From: a virus
DNA length: 24,425 bases
Virus record (IMG/VR): IMGVR_UViG_3300032287_000361
Coordinates: 1 to 24,425 of that record
Reading direction: 5' to 3' (one strand)
Shown here piece by piece: positions 16,701 to 23,012 of this stretch (positions are counted from its first letter, which is position 1; each line of letters begins with the position of its first letter). The translations under genes and the position numbers were made by a program. The notes below the pieces were generated by a model. That model had not been told where the DNA came from, did not search any database, and saw only the letters and a list, made by a program, of their open reading frames with translations.

Positions 16701-17127
16701 ATGCGTCAAGAAAATCCTTCTGGCCAATCTTTAGCGGCCCGCTTTTGACACGCCACTGAAGGTTGGTCTGGTTGTCGATGGTGTACATGATCAGCCACGA
16801 CAGCATATCTGCGGATATGGTTTCGCCGCACTCGGAGACATCCCAGTATTTGATCCCTTCGACTTCGCGCTCGGTGACGATGGCCTTGGACTTATCTGGG
16901 CGCATCCACAGGGGCAAGGTGTTCTCTTTCAGCCACACGCATTTGTAGGTCTGGCAGGGGTTCTCTGGGCGGGTTTCGTAGATGCCGCAACCGTCCTGTA
17001 GGTAGAAGCATGGACGCCCCGGCTGGAAGGTGTGGCCGTGGGCTTCCCCAGTCAGCCACCCCTCACAGCAGGCCGTGCATTCCCCGCAGGCGCGTTCTGG
17101 AATTATTGGAATTACTTTGTCGGTCAT
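16699..17127 (-). CDS. CxxCxxCC metal-chelating protein (YkgJ / UPF0153-like)
   Basis: Protein of 142 residues with the Cys pattern of the YkgJ-type zinc- or iron-chelating family: CGECTACC (Cys14, 17, 20, 21), then Cys40 in GRPCFYL, Cys47 in DGCGIYE, Cys58 and Cys63 in RPENPCQTYKC. The phrase GCGIYETRPENPCQTYKC is characteristic. The C-terminal half has no Cys pair motif and contains a hydrophobic helix (DMLSWLIMYTI). The biochemical role of the family is poorly known; metal binding is inferred from the cysteines. It is the last gene of the leftward operon, its ATG overlapping the stop of the preceding small gene. Its T-rich end lies in the terminator of the opposite unit. Confidence 0.8.
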   Translation of the reverse strand: MTDKVIPIIPERACGECTACCEGWLTGEAHGHTFQPGRPCFYLQDGCGIYETRPENPCQTYKCVWLKENTLPLWMRPDKSKAIVTEREVEGIKYWDVSECGETISADMLSWLIMYTIDNQTNLQWRVKSGPLKIGQKDFLDA

Positions 17128-17306
17128 GCGTTTCCTGCTGGGGTCATAAGGAGTATTTGCGTCTGAATGAATTGTCTCTGGGCCTCTTCGACACCGTCGT
17201 CAAAGCCCTTCATGTACGCCTCAATCAAAGCCTCTTCTATTTCGGTCTCTGATTTCCCAATGAGCGGGAAACCTCTGGGTTCATATGGCTTACGATCTGT
17301 ACGCAT
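17124..17306 (-). CDS. Small acidic leftward protein
   Basis: Protein of 60 residues of unknown function. It has a basic N-terminus (MRTDRKPYEPRG) and an acidic amphipathic helix, TEIEEALIEAYMKGFDDGVEEAQRQF, in which G-F-D-D-G-V-E-E-A resembles small helical phage proteins. A strong ribosome site, aaaggag, stands 8 bases before the ATG although it lies inside the preceding gene, with which it overlaps by 70 bases in another frame. Its stop overlaps the start of the YkgJ-like gene. The ribosome site and the overlap support that it is real. Confidence 0.6.
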   Translation of the reverse strand: MRTDRKPYEPRGFPLIGKSETEIEEALIEAYMKGFDDGVEEAQRQFIQTQILLMTPAGNA

Positions 17307-17458
17307 CTTTGATGCTCCTTTGCGGCAATGATAGGCTCAACATACGCCGCAATTTTGTGCGCAAATTGAACAATGTCCACATCGTCGGCAACAACCGCGT
17401 TTGGTTCATGCAGATCGCAGTAGAAAAAGATTTGTTTGATGGTCTCTTCACTTAACAT
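17237..17458 (-). CDS. Small leftward phage protein
   Basis: Protein of 73 residues starting MLSEETIKQ. The ATG at 17458 is preferred over a more upstream in-frame start because ggaag lies about 8 bases before it. The segment DVDIVQFAHKIAAYVEPIIAA resembles the F-A-R/H-x-I-E/A-A helix found in many small early phage proteins of unknown role. It overlaps the end of the preceding gene by 11 bases and the start of the following gene by 70 bases. No function can be assigned. Confidence 0.6.
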   Translation of the reverse strand: MLSEETIKQIFFYCDLHEPNAVVADDVDIVQFAHKIAAYVEPIIAAKEHQRCVQIVSHMNPEVSRSLGNQRPK

Positions 17459-17660
17459 TTTTGGTCTTCCAGAGTTCCCAGTTGATGATGGTTGATCGAG
17501 CAATTGATCGTTGAGCGATGGCTTGGTAAGGGTTTAGTTCCCCATCCAAGAACTCGTCAACAATCATTTGCTTTTGCAAGAATAGTTCGTGGCGTTCTGC
17601 CTGAACGGCGTGGTCAAATAGTTTGCCGTCGCTGGTTTGGAAGGCTTGTATCTGTTTCAT
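17448..17660 (-). CDS. Small leftward phage protein, possible HTH
   Basis: Protein of 70 residues. The N-terminal part KQIQAFQTSDGKLFDHAVQAERHE matches a widespread small phage protein pattern (a short beta hairpin with DGK-x-F then A-x-x-H-E helix). The C-terminal NPYQAIAQRSIARSTIINWELWK could form a helix-turn-helix, but this is only by eye. The ATG overlaps the exonuclease stop (ATGA), so translation is probably coupled. No function can be assigned. Confidence 0.65.
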   Translation of the reverse strand: MKQIQAFQTSDGKLFDHAVQAERHELFLQKQMIVDEFLDGELNPYQAIAQRSIARSTIINWELWKTKNVK

Positions 17661-18424
17661 TTGTGATCGTTTTTAAGTTGCCAGAATGCTAGGAGGTGCA
17701 GGAACATCTCCCAGCCCTTATTGAGGTCTTCGAGGGGCCATTCTCTGACCACCACAAGGCCGGGGACATTGCGTGAGACAAAGACATTAGCACACCGTGC
17801 GTTGGGGATGCCAAGCCCCACACGATACGCGGCCAACTGCATCATGTGGTCATCGTATCCAACAACCTTGTCTGGATCGGTGAACTCTTTGGTTTTGATG
17901 TCCACAACGGCGTTGAGGGTGCCAGCGCAAAATAAATCGCACTTACCTCCAAAACCCGCCTCGTGTGCGAATGAACGCTCGGAAATCCAAACGGCTTCTC
18001 CGAAGTGGTCATTGATTGCTTTTGTGCAGGCGGCAACCATCTCGGCGTGCTTGCCTGTGTTCTGTCCTTCATAGTGTCCTTGTATCGATGCATGGATGTC
18101 TGTTCCAGCATCCGCCGCAGAACGACCCTGTTCTTTGGAATCGTTGATGATTCGGTCGATGTATTCCTTTTCAGGTTCGTCTGGGCGGCGTGGAAGCGTT
18201 AACGCCGCATACAACACTTGCTGTTGCATCCAAGCCAGTAGGGCTGGTTTCGCGGCGATGTTAAGGATTGTAGTGACGCTAGGCACCAAGTTCATCGTGC
18301 GGGCGTCGCGGAGGGTGGTGTTACGCTGTCCCCCCTTCTTGGCCTCTACGGTGTACTGAGGCACCCCGTCACGGGTGTACCAATGATTTGATTCACTTGC
18401 TCGTGGTGCTGATGCTTGTAGCAT
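17657..18424 (-). CDS. PD-(D/E)XK exonuclease (RecB/Cas4-like)
   Basis: Protein of 255 residues from the ATG at 18424, which is chosen because ggag stands 7 bases before it; an upstream in-frame start at 18532 would run deep into the coiled-coil gene. Motifs of the PD-(D/E)XK nuclease fold are in order: G-T-D-I-H at 107-111, E149 in ISERSF, D163 in GGKCDLF, D175-I-K177 in AVVDIKTK, and Q196 in HMMQLAAY. Such phage nucleases resect double-stranded ends for recombination. The company of an SSB-like gene upstream fits a recombination module, but no annealing protein (RecT, Erf or Bet type) is seen in the window. Confidence 0.85.
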   Translation of the reverse strand: MLQASAPRASESNHWYTRDGVPQYTVEAKKGGQRNTTLRDARTMNLVPSVTTILNIAAKPALLAWMQQQVLYAALTLPRRPDEPEKEYIDRIINDSKEQGRSAADAGTDIHASIQGHYEGQNTGKHAEMVAACTKAINDHFGEAVWISERSFAHEAGFGGKCDLFCAGTLNAVVDIKTKEFTDPDKVVGYDDHMMQLAAYRVGLGIPNARCANVFVSRNVPGLVVVREWPLEDLNKGWEMFLHLLAFWQLKNDHK

Positions 18425-18647
18425 TTTCTTTCTCCAGTTTTTTCTTTGCTTTGTAGCGTCGGTTGTACTCGCGTTGCTTGTCTTTTTGTATCTTGATTCG
18501 TTCTGCAATTTTTTCTTTATCGATGTTTTCAAGCACTTTGATTTTTGCCGCCAAAAAGATCACTTCTGTTTTCAACTTTTCAACTGTTGCAAACAAATCT
18601 GTAATGCTTCGCTCAATATAAAGTTTTTCGTTGTTTGAAATAAACAT
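18393..18647 (-). CDS. Small coiled-coil protein
   Basis: Protein of 84 residues beginning MFISNNEKLY. The ATG at 18647 has gggag 6-7 bases upstream; a GTG at 18653 would leave almost no space to the ribosome site. Residues about 8-70 are a heptad-like helix (ITDLFATVEKLKTEVIFLAAKIKVLENI) passing into a very basic Lys/Arg-rich stretch (KIQKDKQREYNRRYKAKKK), which could contact nucleic acid. It overlaps the exonuclease start by 32 bases. Function unknown; a role with the neighbouring SSB-like and exonuclease proteins is only an inference. Confidence 0.65.
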   Translation of the reverse strand: MFISNNEKLYIERSITDLFATVEKLKTEVIFLAAKIKVLENIDKEKIAERIKIQKDKQREYNRRYKAKKKLEKENATSISTTSK

Positions 18648-18666
18648 TGCCACTCTCCCTTATTAC

Positions 18667-19323
18667 TTAAAACGGTATGTCGTCGTCCATGTCATCAAAG
18701 CCCGAACCTTTGGAGGCACTTTGTGCTTTGTTGGACTGATTGCCTTGACGGGCTTGCCACTCTGGTGACTGCTCGATCTTGGCGCGAAGGTTGTCACTGA
18801 AGGTGTCAAACATATCCATGTCTGGACTTTCAATGTAGAACGCGGCGCACTTGTTGTGACCTTCAGGCAGAGCCGCCTTCATGGCCTTGGGCACCGAGTT
18901 GATGTTGGCAATGTTGGTGTACTCTTTGCCGTTGTTGCCCATCGCTTTTGTGATGGCAATCATGGCCCAAGCACCAAGAACATTGTCAATCTGAAACCCA
19001 CGCAGTTCGTCAGCGGTGAACTCTTTGCCACGCCAAGTCTGTAGGTCTTTTCGCAGGGTGGCTTTTTCAGCCAATGACAGCGTGAAGTTCTTGCTGATCG
19101 ACATCGGTTCACCCTTGGCCGTGACCAGTGGTTTGCCTGCGTCGTCTTCGCCATGCACTTCAAACTGCAACATGACCTTCGGTAGGTTCTTGACCTGTCC
19201 GAGGTATTCGCTCTTTTGTGTACCAAGGTCAACGATGCGGTAGCACCGTGCCAAGTACATTCCCGGTGGGACGGGTGTGAAAGTTCCACCGCCGCCGCTT
19301 TCTCGCGCTATTAAAGCCATCAT
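18667..19323 (-). CDS. Single-stranded DNA-binding-like protein
   Basis: Protein of 218 residues. An OB-fold-like beta-rich body (PPGMYLARCYRIVDLG, VMLQFEV, MSISKNFTLSL, AWAMIAIT) is followed by a Gln/Ser/Gly-rich tail and an acidic tip FDDMDDDIPF, the classical C-terminal protein-docking peptide of bacterial SSBs. It precedes the coiled-coil and exonuclease genes, in keeping with a phage recombination or replication module. Two consecutive ATGs begin the frame; the aggag site is 3 bases from the first and 6 from the second (19320), so the second may be the real start. The SSB-like role is well supported by the tail; the OB fold is inferred by eye. Confidence 0.78.
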   Translation of the reverse strand: MMALIARESGGGGTFTPVPPGMYLARCYRIVDLGTQKSEYLGQVKNLPKVMLQFEVHGEDDAGKPLVTAKGEPMSISKNFTLSLAEKATLRKDLQTWRGKEFTADELRGFQIDNVLGAWAMIAITKAMGNNGKEYTNIANINSVPKAMKAALPEGHNKCAAFYIESPDMDMFDTFSDNLRAKIEQSPEWQARQGNQSNKAQSASKGSGFDDMDDDIPF

Positions 19324-19505
19324 TCGCTCCTAGTTAAGGTTACTGTTTCTAAAGTCACTATTGGCCGTCTAGGCACCCGACACTCAAATCGGATGATGTC
19401 CCAGTCGTCCATCGTTGCAACGCCTGCCTCGGCCCGTTCTAGGGCTTCCTCAAGCATCTGTTGCCTCTCCAGCATCGCTTGGTTGTATTCCTCTTCGCTG
19501 TGCAT
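19320..19505 (-). CDS. Small acidic protein, first gene of the leftward operon
   Basis: Protein of 61 residues starting MHSEEEYNQ; the ATG at 19505 has aaggagg 5 bases before it, whereas an upstream in-frame ATG at 19544 would lie at or before the expected transcript start. The N-terminal 40 residues form a highly acidic helix (AMLERQQMLEEALERAEAG), followed by MDDWDIIRFECRV. It overlaps the SSB-like start. Unknown function; by place it is the first product of the leftward promoter. Confidence 0.65.
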   Translation of the reverse strand: MHSEEEYNQAMLERQQMLEEALERAEAGVATMDDWDIIRFECRVPRRPIVTLETVTLTRSE

Positions 19506-19535
19506 ACACTCCTCCTTCGCTGTTGATGTGTTGGT

Positions 19536-19563
19536 ATCATACACACTTTAACTTATTTTGCAA
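19536..19563 (-). promoter_or_regulatory. Leftward early promoter
   Basis: On the minus strand, -35 TTGCAA (19563-19558) and -10 TATGAT (19541-19536) are separated by 16 bases, giving transcription toward the small acidic gene starting at 19505. The -10 matches five of six sigma70 consensus positions and the -35 four of six. It mirrors the rightward promoter around a shared centre at 19566.5. Confidence 0.7.
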
Positions 19564-19569
19564 GAACCC

Positions 19570-19597
19570 TTGCGCAAATGATTTTTTGGTGTATGAT
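19570..19597 (+). promoter_or_regulatory. Rightward early promoter
   Basis: -35 TTGCGC (19570-19575) and -10 TATGAT (19592-19597) with 16 bases between; start of transcription expected near 19605, followed by aaggag (19614-19619) and the regulator ATG at 19625. The -35 is weak (three of six consensus bases), as would suit a regulated promoter. Confidence 0.65.
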
Positions 19598-19624
19598 GGA
19601 GTTTCACTAACACAAGGAGTCAGG

Positions 19625-19834
19625 ATGACACTAGATGAATTTTTTGAAGACAAGCCACGGGGCGCGAAGATAGAACTGGCGCGACACTTGGGCATCACCA
19701 AGCAGTGGATGGCCGCGATTATCACGGGGCGGGGGCTGGCCAGCGCAGAGGTTTGCGTGGCCATTGAACGGTATACGCGGGGCAAGGTGTTGCGTGCAAC
19801 ATTGCGGCCCGACATCTTTGGAGAAATCAAGTGA
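19625..19834 (+). CDS. Cro/YdaS-like HTH regulator
   Basis: Protein of 69 residues. A helix-turn-helix is visible at about 15-40 (KIELARHLGITKQWMAAIITGRG), and the ending AIERYTRGKVLRATLRPDIFG is the hallmark of the YdaS/Cro-like family, whose members end in a similar R-P-D-I-F phrase. The ATG is chosen for aaggag 5 bases upstream and its place after the promoter; longer readings of the frame would pass through the operator. As the first gene of the rightward operon beside a dyad operator, it probably represses its own promoter and the leftward one. It could act as a Cro-type switch; no CI-type partner is in the window. Confidence 0.85.
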   Translation: MTLDEFFEDKPRGAKIELARHLGITKQWMAAIITGRGLASAEVCVAIERYTRGKVLRATLRPDIFGEIK

Positions 19835-20481
19835 TCTGGTACAAATTCTATTTGGGCGACTACATCACACACACCAACCATCTGTCGGATGCTGAAGACT
19901 TGGCATACCGCCGCCTGCTTGATTTGTACTACATCAGCGAGAAGCCAATCCCGCTTGAGACCGAGTCCGTGGCACGCAAAATCCGCCTTGATTTGGACAT
20001 AACCGAATCGGTTTTAGATGAATTCTTTGACAAGGGTGTTGACGGGTATCGCAACCATCGTTGTGACATGGAAATCGCGAAGTACCAACATCAAGTCGAA
20101 AATAATCGACAACTCGGAAAACGAGGCGGCAGGCCGAAGAAAACCGATATGGAAACCGAATCGAAACCGAACACAAACCCTAAACAGATACAGATACAGA
20201 AGAAGAATATATCGTCGGCCAAGCCGACAACAACACGATTCGACGACTTTTGGTCATCGTGGCCTTTGTCCAAGAGGAAGGTTGCCCGCGCCGAATGCGA
20301 GAAGAAGTGGGCTAAGTACGACCTCGACATGGTGGCCGACACCATCATTGCCAGCGTGAACAAGTTGAAGCGCACCGAGCAGTGGACATCAGGCTTTGAC
20401 CCTGCGCCTTTGACCTTCATCAACCAGCGCCGCTGGGAAGATGAGAGCGGTGAAGCGCCAGCAGGGAGGAGGGTGATATGA
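19831..20481 (+). CDS. DUF1376/YdaU-type phage replication protein
   Basis: Protein of 216 residues. The N-terminal WYKFYLGDYITHTNHLSDAEDLAYRRLLDLYY is the DUF1376 signature seen in YdaU-like and phage replication initiator proteins. A basic linker (KRGGRPKKT, about 90-105) and a Gln/Lys/Asn-rich stretch lead to a C-terminal helical domain (FDDFWSSWPLSKRKVARAECEKKW, then FDPAPLTFINQRRWED), which resembles the C-terminal domain of phage O/DnaT-like helicase-recruiting proteins. It starts with GTG overlapping the regulator stop (GTGA), with ggag 7 bases before. It probably helps load the downstream helicase; that is inferred from order and family. Confidence 0.85.
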   Translation: MIWYKFYLGDYITHTNHLSDAEDLAYRRLLDLYYISEKPIPLETESVARKIRLDLDITESVLDEFFDKGVDGYRNHRCDMEIAKYQHQVENNRQLGKRGGRPKKTDMETESKPNTNPKQIQIQKKNISSAKPTTTRFDDFWSSWPLSKRKVARAECEKKWAKYDLDMVADTIIASVNKLKRTEQWTSGFDPAPLTFINQRRWEDESGEAPAGRRVI

Positions 20482-20912
20482 CACCAGCCGAGCGTTTTGT
20501 CTCGCGACTAGGTAAGGTCAAGGGCCGTAATGGTTCATGGACTGCACAGTGCCCAGCGCACGAGGACAAGTCACCATCGCTATCAGTTCGGGAGACCGAA
20601 GATGGTCGCGTGCTGGTGCATTGTTTTGGTGGATGCGCGGTGCATGATGTGGTTGGCGCAGTCGGCATGGAAATGAACGACCTGTTTCCACCAGACGACA
20701 AAAAGCGCGATTGGAACGATACAGGCAAGCCCAAGGTCAAGCCAGCGTTTTACGCCAGTGACCTCTTACGCATTGCGTCGTTTGAGTGCTTGGTGGTGAT
20801 GCTTGCGGCATATGACATGAGCAAGGGTAAACAACTCAGCAATGAGGACATGGAGCGATTGAAAGTGGCACAACAGCGAATAGAGGAGGTAGTGGTATAT
20901 GCAGGTGTCTGA
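20478..20912 (+). CDS. CHC2-type zinc-finger primase fragment-like protein
   Basis: Protein of 144 residues with a primase-type zinc finger: CPAHEDKSPSLSV supplies Cys25 and His28, VLVHCFGGC supplies Cys49 and Cys53. This is the CHC2 module that lets DnaG and T7 gp4-type primases recognise template. No TOPRIM polymerase core follows; the rest (about 70-144) is helical and ends in a segment (SKGKQLSNEDMERLKVAQQRIEE) unrelated to primase. It overlaps the helicase gene by 14 bases, so zinc finger and helicase are adjacent but separate polypeptides. ATG overlaps the previous stop; the ribosome site is gggagga. Whether it primes or only binds DNA is open. Confidence 0.82.
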   Translation: MTPAERFVSRLGKVKGRNGSWTAQCPAHEDKSPSLSVRETEDGRVLVHCFGGCAVHDVVGAVGMEMNDLFPPDDKKRDWNDTGKPKVKPAFYASDLLRIASFECLVVMLAAYDMSKGKQLSNEDMERLKVAQQRIEEVVVYAGV

Positions 20913-21900
20913 AATACAAAAACGGGCCAAGGAATTGGACGAGGCGCGTCGCATTCGGATTGTCAAACCTGATGAGGTTGACTTTGAGAAATACATCAAG
21001 GCCAATGACATTGGCCAAAAGGTGCGCGATGCTGAAGGGTTTTTGGAAGAGGTGCGCAATGACTTCATCAATCCAAAAGAAGAGCCGCATCAAACTATGC
21101 CGTGGGCAAAGACGCACCAAGGTTTTGGGTTCCGCGCTGGCGAGGTTACGCTGTACGCTGGCGGTAACGGTGGCGGCAAGTCAATGATTACTGGCCAGAT
21201 TGCGTTGAACCTGATCAAGCAGGGTCAGAAGGTGATGATTGCGTCGTTTGAGATGAAGCCCAAGCGCACGCTGACGCGGATGCTCCGCCAGTTTGCAGGC
21301 GAAGACATTTACAACCCGATGTATGTCAACAAGCAAAAGCATTTGCTTGAGTTGGTTGATCGACTGCAAATGTTTTCATACAACAAGTTGTGGCTGTACG
21401 ACCAGCAAGGAACAGTCACATCACAACAGGTGATTGCGGTCTCGCGTTACAGCGCAATTGAATTGGGTGTGCAACACATTTTTATTGACTCTCTGATGAA
21501 GTGCGTTTCTGGTGAAGACGATTACAACGCACAAAAAATGTTTGTTGATGAATTGACCGCACTCGCTCGTGATCACAATGTTCACATTCATTTAATCCAT
21601 CACATTCGCAAATTGCAGAGCGAAGAGATACAGCCCAACAAAAACGACATTAAAGGTTCTGGCGCTATCAGTGACCAAGTTGACAATGTGTTGATGGTCT
21701 GGCGTAACAAAAAGAAAGAACATCAAGCGCAGGTTGGTGTAGTTGATCCAATGATTCCAGATGCGATGCTGATGTGCGAGAAGCAACGCAACGGCGAAGC
21801 AGAGGACTGGTACAGCCTGTGGTATCACAAAGCCAGTCAGCAGTTTGTTGAACACGACAACAGCGTTCCAATGTCTTTTGACAATGGGGGAAGATTTTGA
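20899..21900 (+). CDS. DnaB/RepA-like replicative helicase ATPase
   Basis: Protein of 333 residues with a RecA-fold ATPase. Walker A GGNGGGKS is at 88-95, catalytic-type Glu118 in IASFEMK, Walker B IFIDS at 194-198, the HLIHH motif at 231-235, and a DIKGSGAISDQVDNVLMVWR segment (250-269) typical of hexameric DnaB/gp4 helicases. An N-terminal helical region of about 70 residues replaces the primase domain of gp4-type fusions. Expected role: 5'-to-3' unwinding at the phage replication fork, with the zinc-finger protein encoded just before it. The ATG lies inside the end of that gene, with gaggagg upstream. Confidence 0.9.
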   Translation: MQVSEIQKRAKELDEARRIRIVKPDEVDFEKYIKANDIGQKVRDAEGFLEEVRNDFINPKEEPHQTMPWAKTHQGFGFRAGEVTLYAGGNGGGKSMITGQIALNLIKQGQKVMIASFEMKPKRTLTRMLRQFAGEDIYNPMYVNKQKHLLELVDRLQMFSYNKLWLYDQQGTVTSQQVIAVSRYSAIELGVQHIFIDSLMKCVSGEDDYNAQKMFVDELTALARDHNVHIHLIHHIRKLQSEEIQPNKNDIKGSGAISDQVDNVLMVWRNKKKEHQAQVGVVDPMIPDAMLMCEKQRNGEAEDWYSLWYHKASQQFVEHDNSVPMSFDNGGRF

Positions 21901-22142
21901 ATGACAAGGAACAAGAAGCCGCAAGAGAGCGTGAGCATATGTACCGTTGTCTCGTTCGGGAGGTCATCACCATGCGACTTAAAGATCGTGATGGTGCATA
22001 CCGTTGGCTCCGTGGCTACAGTGACGCCTCTGGGAGGTGGAAGAAGGGGTGGAACGAACTTCACCCCGAATCGAATCTTGAAAAAGATGTTAGAGACCAA
22101 TGGTCTAAAGGTAACCGAGGTAACAAAGGAGAATGGAAATGA
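21897..22142 (+). CDS. Small Trp-rich phage protein
   Basis: Protein of 81 residues, family unnamed. Charged helix, then YRWLRGYSDASGRWKKGWNE and a C-terminal HPESNLEKDVRDQWSKGNRG, a phrase I know from small phage proteins near replication genes. TTG at 21897 is the likely start, because it overlaps the helicase stop (TTGA) and follows gggggaag. ATG at 21939 is an alternative that would remove 14 residues. A competing frame from ATG 21901 to 22158 has no such pattern. No function can be assigned. Confidence 0.65.
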   Translation: MNDKEQEAAREREHMYRCLVREVITMRLKDRDGAYRWLRGYSDASGRWKKGWNELHPESNLEKDVRDQWSKGNRGNKGEWK

Positions 22143-22399
22143 CAAAGCAAGACGCTGAACTCAGCCCTTTAGCAAGGCAACTACTTGGCAGTTCTGGGGC
22201 CATGAAGTTATTCACACAGACTGAGTTTGATGCGGCGCTGACCGAGGCCAAGGCCGAGATCATGGCGATAGCAATTCAGACCACTAAACAAGCAATTGCA
22301 ATTGAGCGCGAAGAGTGTGCAAAGTTGGCTGATGAATGTGTAAACATTGAATTGCTTGGCGATGCTATTCGCAATCGCATGAGGCCAAAGAATGATTGA
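22139..22399 (+). CDS. Small helical phage protein
   Basis: Protein of 86 residues starting MTKQDAELSPLARQLL. The ATG at 22139 overlaps the previous stop (ATGA) and has aaaggag 8 bases upstream; the ATG at 22133 would be too close to that site. It contains FTQTEFDAALTEAKAEIMAIAIQTTKQAIAIEREECAKLADE, a long Ala/Glu helix with an E-R-E-E-C-A-K phrase common in phage proteins of unknown function. It overlaps the RusA start by 8 bases. Confidence 0.65.
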   Translation: MTKQDAELSPLARQLLGSSGAMKLFTQTEFDAALTEAKAEIMAIAIQTTKQAIAIEREECAKLADECVNIELLGDAIRNRMRPKND

Positions 22400-22739
22400 G
22401 ATCACATTGCCGTGGCCACCATCGGTCAACACTTACTGGCGCAACTTTGATGGCCGCATGATTATCAGCGCAAGAGGCCGAGAGTACCGCGAGACTGTTG
22501 GCGACCAGATGACTTTGCAAAAACAAATCATGCATTTCAAGGGGCCATTACGCGTAGAGATTGAAGCATGGCGACCAGACAAACGACGCAGGGATTTAGA
22601 CAACCTGCTGAAAGCAACCCTCGATGGTTTGGCGCACGCTGGTGTGTATGAAGACGATTCACAAATTGTTGACCTGCGCATCTACTGGGCACCTGACCTT
22701 GGTGGTATGTTGAAGATCAAGATCGAGGAGATCGCATGA
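22392..22739 (+). CDS. rusA: RusA-family Holliday junction resolvase
   Basis: Protein of 115 residues, close to the 120 of E. coli RusA. It carries LPWPPSVNTYWR at the N-terminus and the catalytic region RRRDLDNLLKATLDGL with Asp68 and Asp70, then AGVYEDDSQIVDL with Asp88/Asp89 as the third metal-binding acid. RusA dimers cut four-way junctions symmetrically, here probably resolving recombination or replication intermediates before packaging. The start overlaps the preceding gene by 8 bases. Confidence 0.93.
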   Translation: MIEITLPWPPSVNTYWRNFDGRMIISARGREYRETVGDQMTLQKQIMHFKGPLRVEIEAWRPDKRRRDLDNLLKATLDGLAHAGVYEDDSQIVDLRIYWAPDLGGMLKIKIEEIA

Positions 22740-22894
22740 AACAAGAACCAGATTGGATTGATGTGTTGGCGCTTGTTGCGATGCATTCGTTTTTGCAGTC
22801 AGCGCCAAAGAATGCAAGGCCAGAAGAGATTGCATACGAAGCATACAAACAAGCGGAAGCAATGATGGAAGAGAAGGAGCGCAGAGATGAGTGA
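22736..22894 (+). CDS. Very small helical protein
   Basis: Protein of 52 residues (MKQEPDWIDVLALVAMHSFL...), unrecognised. It has a hydrophobic helix at 8-21, then KNARPEEIAYEAYKQAEAMMEEKERRDE, a charged helix. The ATG overlaps the RusA stop (ATGA) after gatcgagg, and the end overlaps the next start. The tight overlaps on both sides argue that it is translated. No function can be assigned. Confidence 0.6.
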   Translation: MKQEPDWIDVLALVAMHSFLQSAPKNARPEEIAYEAYKQAEAMMEEKERRDE

Positions 22895-23009
22895 ATTTTG
22901 GAACATTGCATTGATTTTTTTTGCACTTACTGGCGCACTGTGCTGGTTGTGCATGATTTTGTTAACCGTATTTTTTTGGATGTGTCAGCGTCCACCAGAA
23001 AAGGAGTGA
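22887..23009 (+). CDS. Micro membrane protein
   Basis: Protein of 40 residues. One membrane segment covers about residues 7-31 (IALIFFALTGALCWLCMILL then TVFFW), with an acidic start and a short tail CQRPPEKE. The ribosome site aaggag lies 8 bases before the ATG and the stop is 3 bases before the next gene. Small single-span early phage proteins often act on host membrane processes, but no specific role is supported. Confidence 0.6.
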   Translation: MSEFWNIALIFFALTGALCWLCMILLTVFFWMCQRPPEKE

Positions 23010-23012
23010 AGC

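Larger units (their letters stand above)
19536..19597. promoter_or_regulatory. Dyad-symmetric operator of the divergent promoters
   Basis: Perfect 9-bp inverted arms atcatacac (19536-19544) and gtgtatgat (19589-19597) share their centre with an inner dyad gcaag-aacc-cttgc (19560-19573). The outer arms contain both -10 hexamers and the inner dyad touches both -35 hexamers. A dimer bound at the centre, or dimers at each -10, could regulate both operons at once. The likely ligand is the HTH protein encoded immediately to the right; binding is inferred. Confidence 0.65.

Noticed and set aside
18425-18532. Longer exonuclease start at 18532
   Set aside because: The added 36 residues are basic low-complexity sequence lying within the coiled-coil gene; the ATG at 18424 has a good ribosome site.
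21901-22158. Alternative frame starting at ATG just after the helicase stop
   Set aside because: Its product has no family pattern, while the frame from TTG 21897 gives the phage-like Trp-rich protein and a proper overlap with the next gene.
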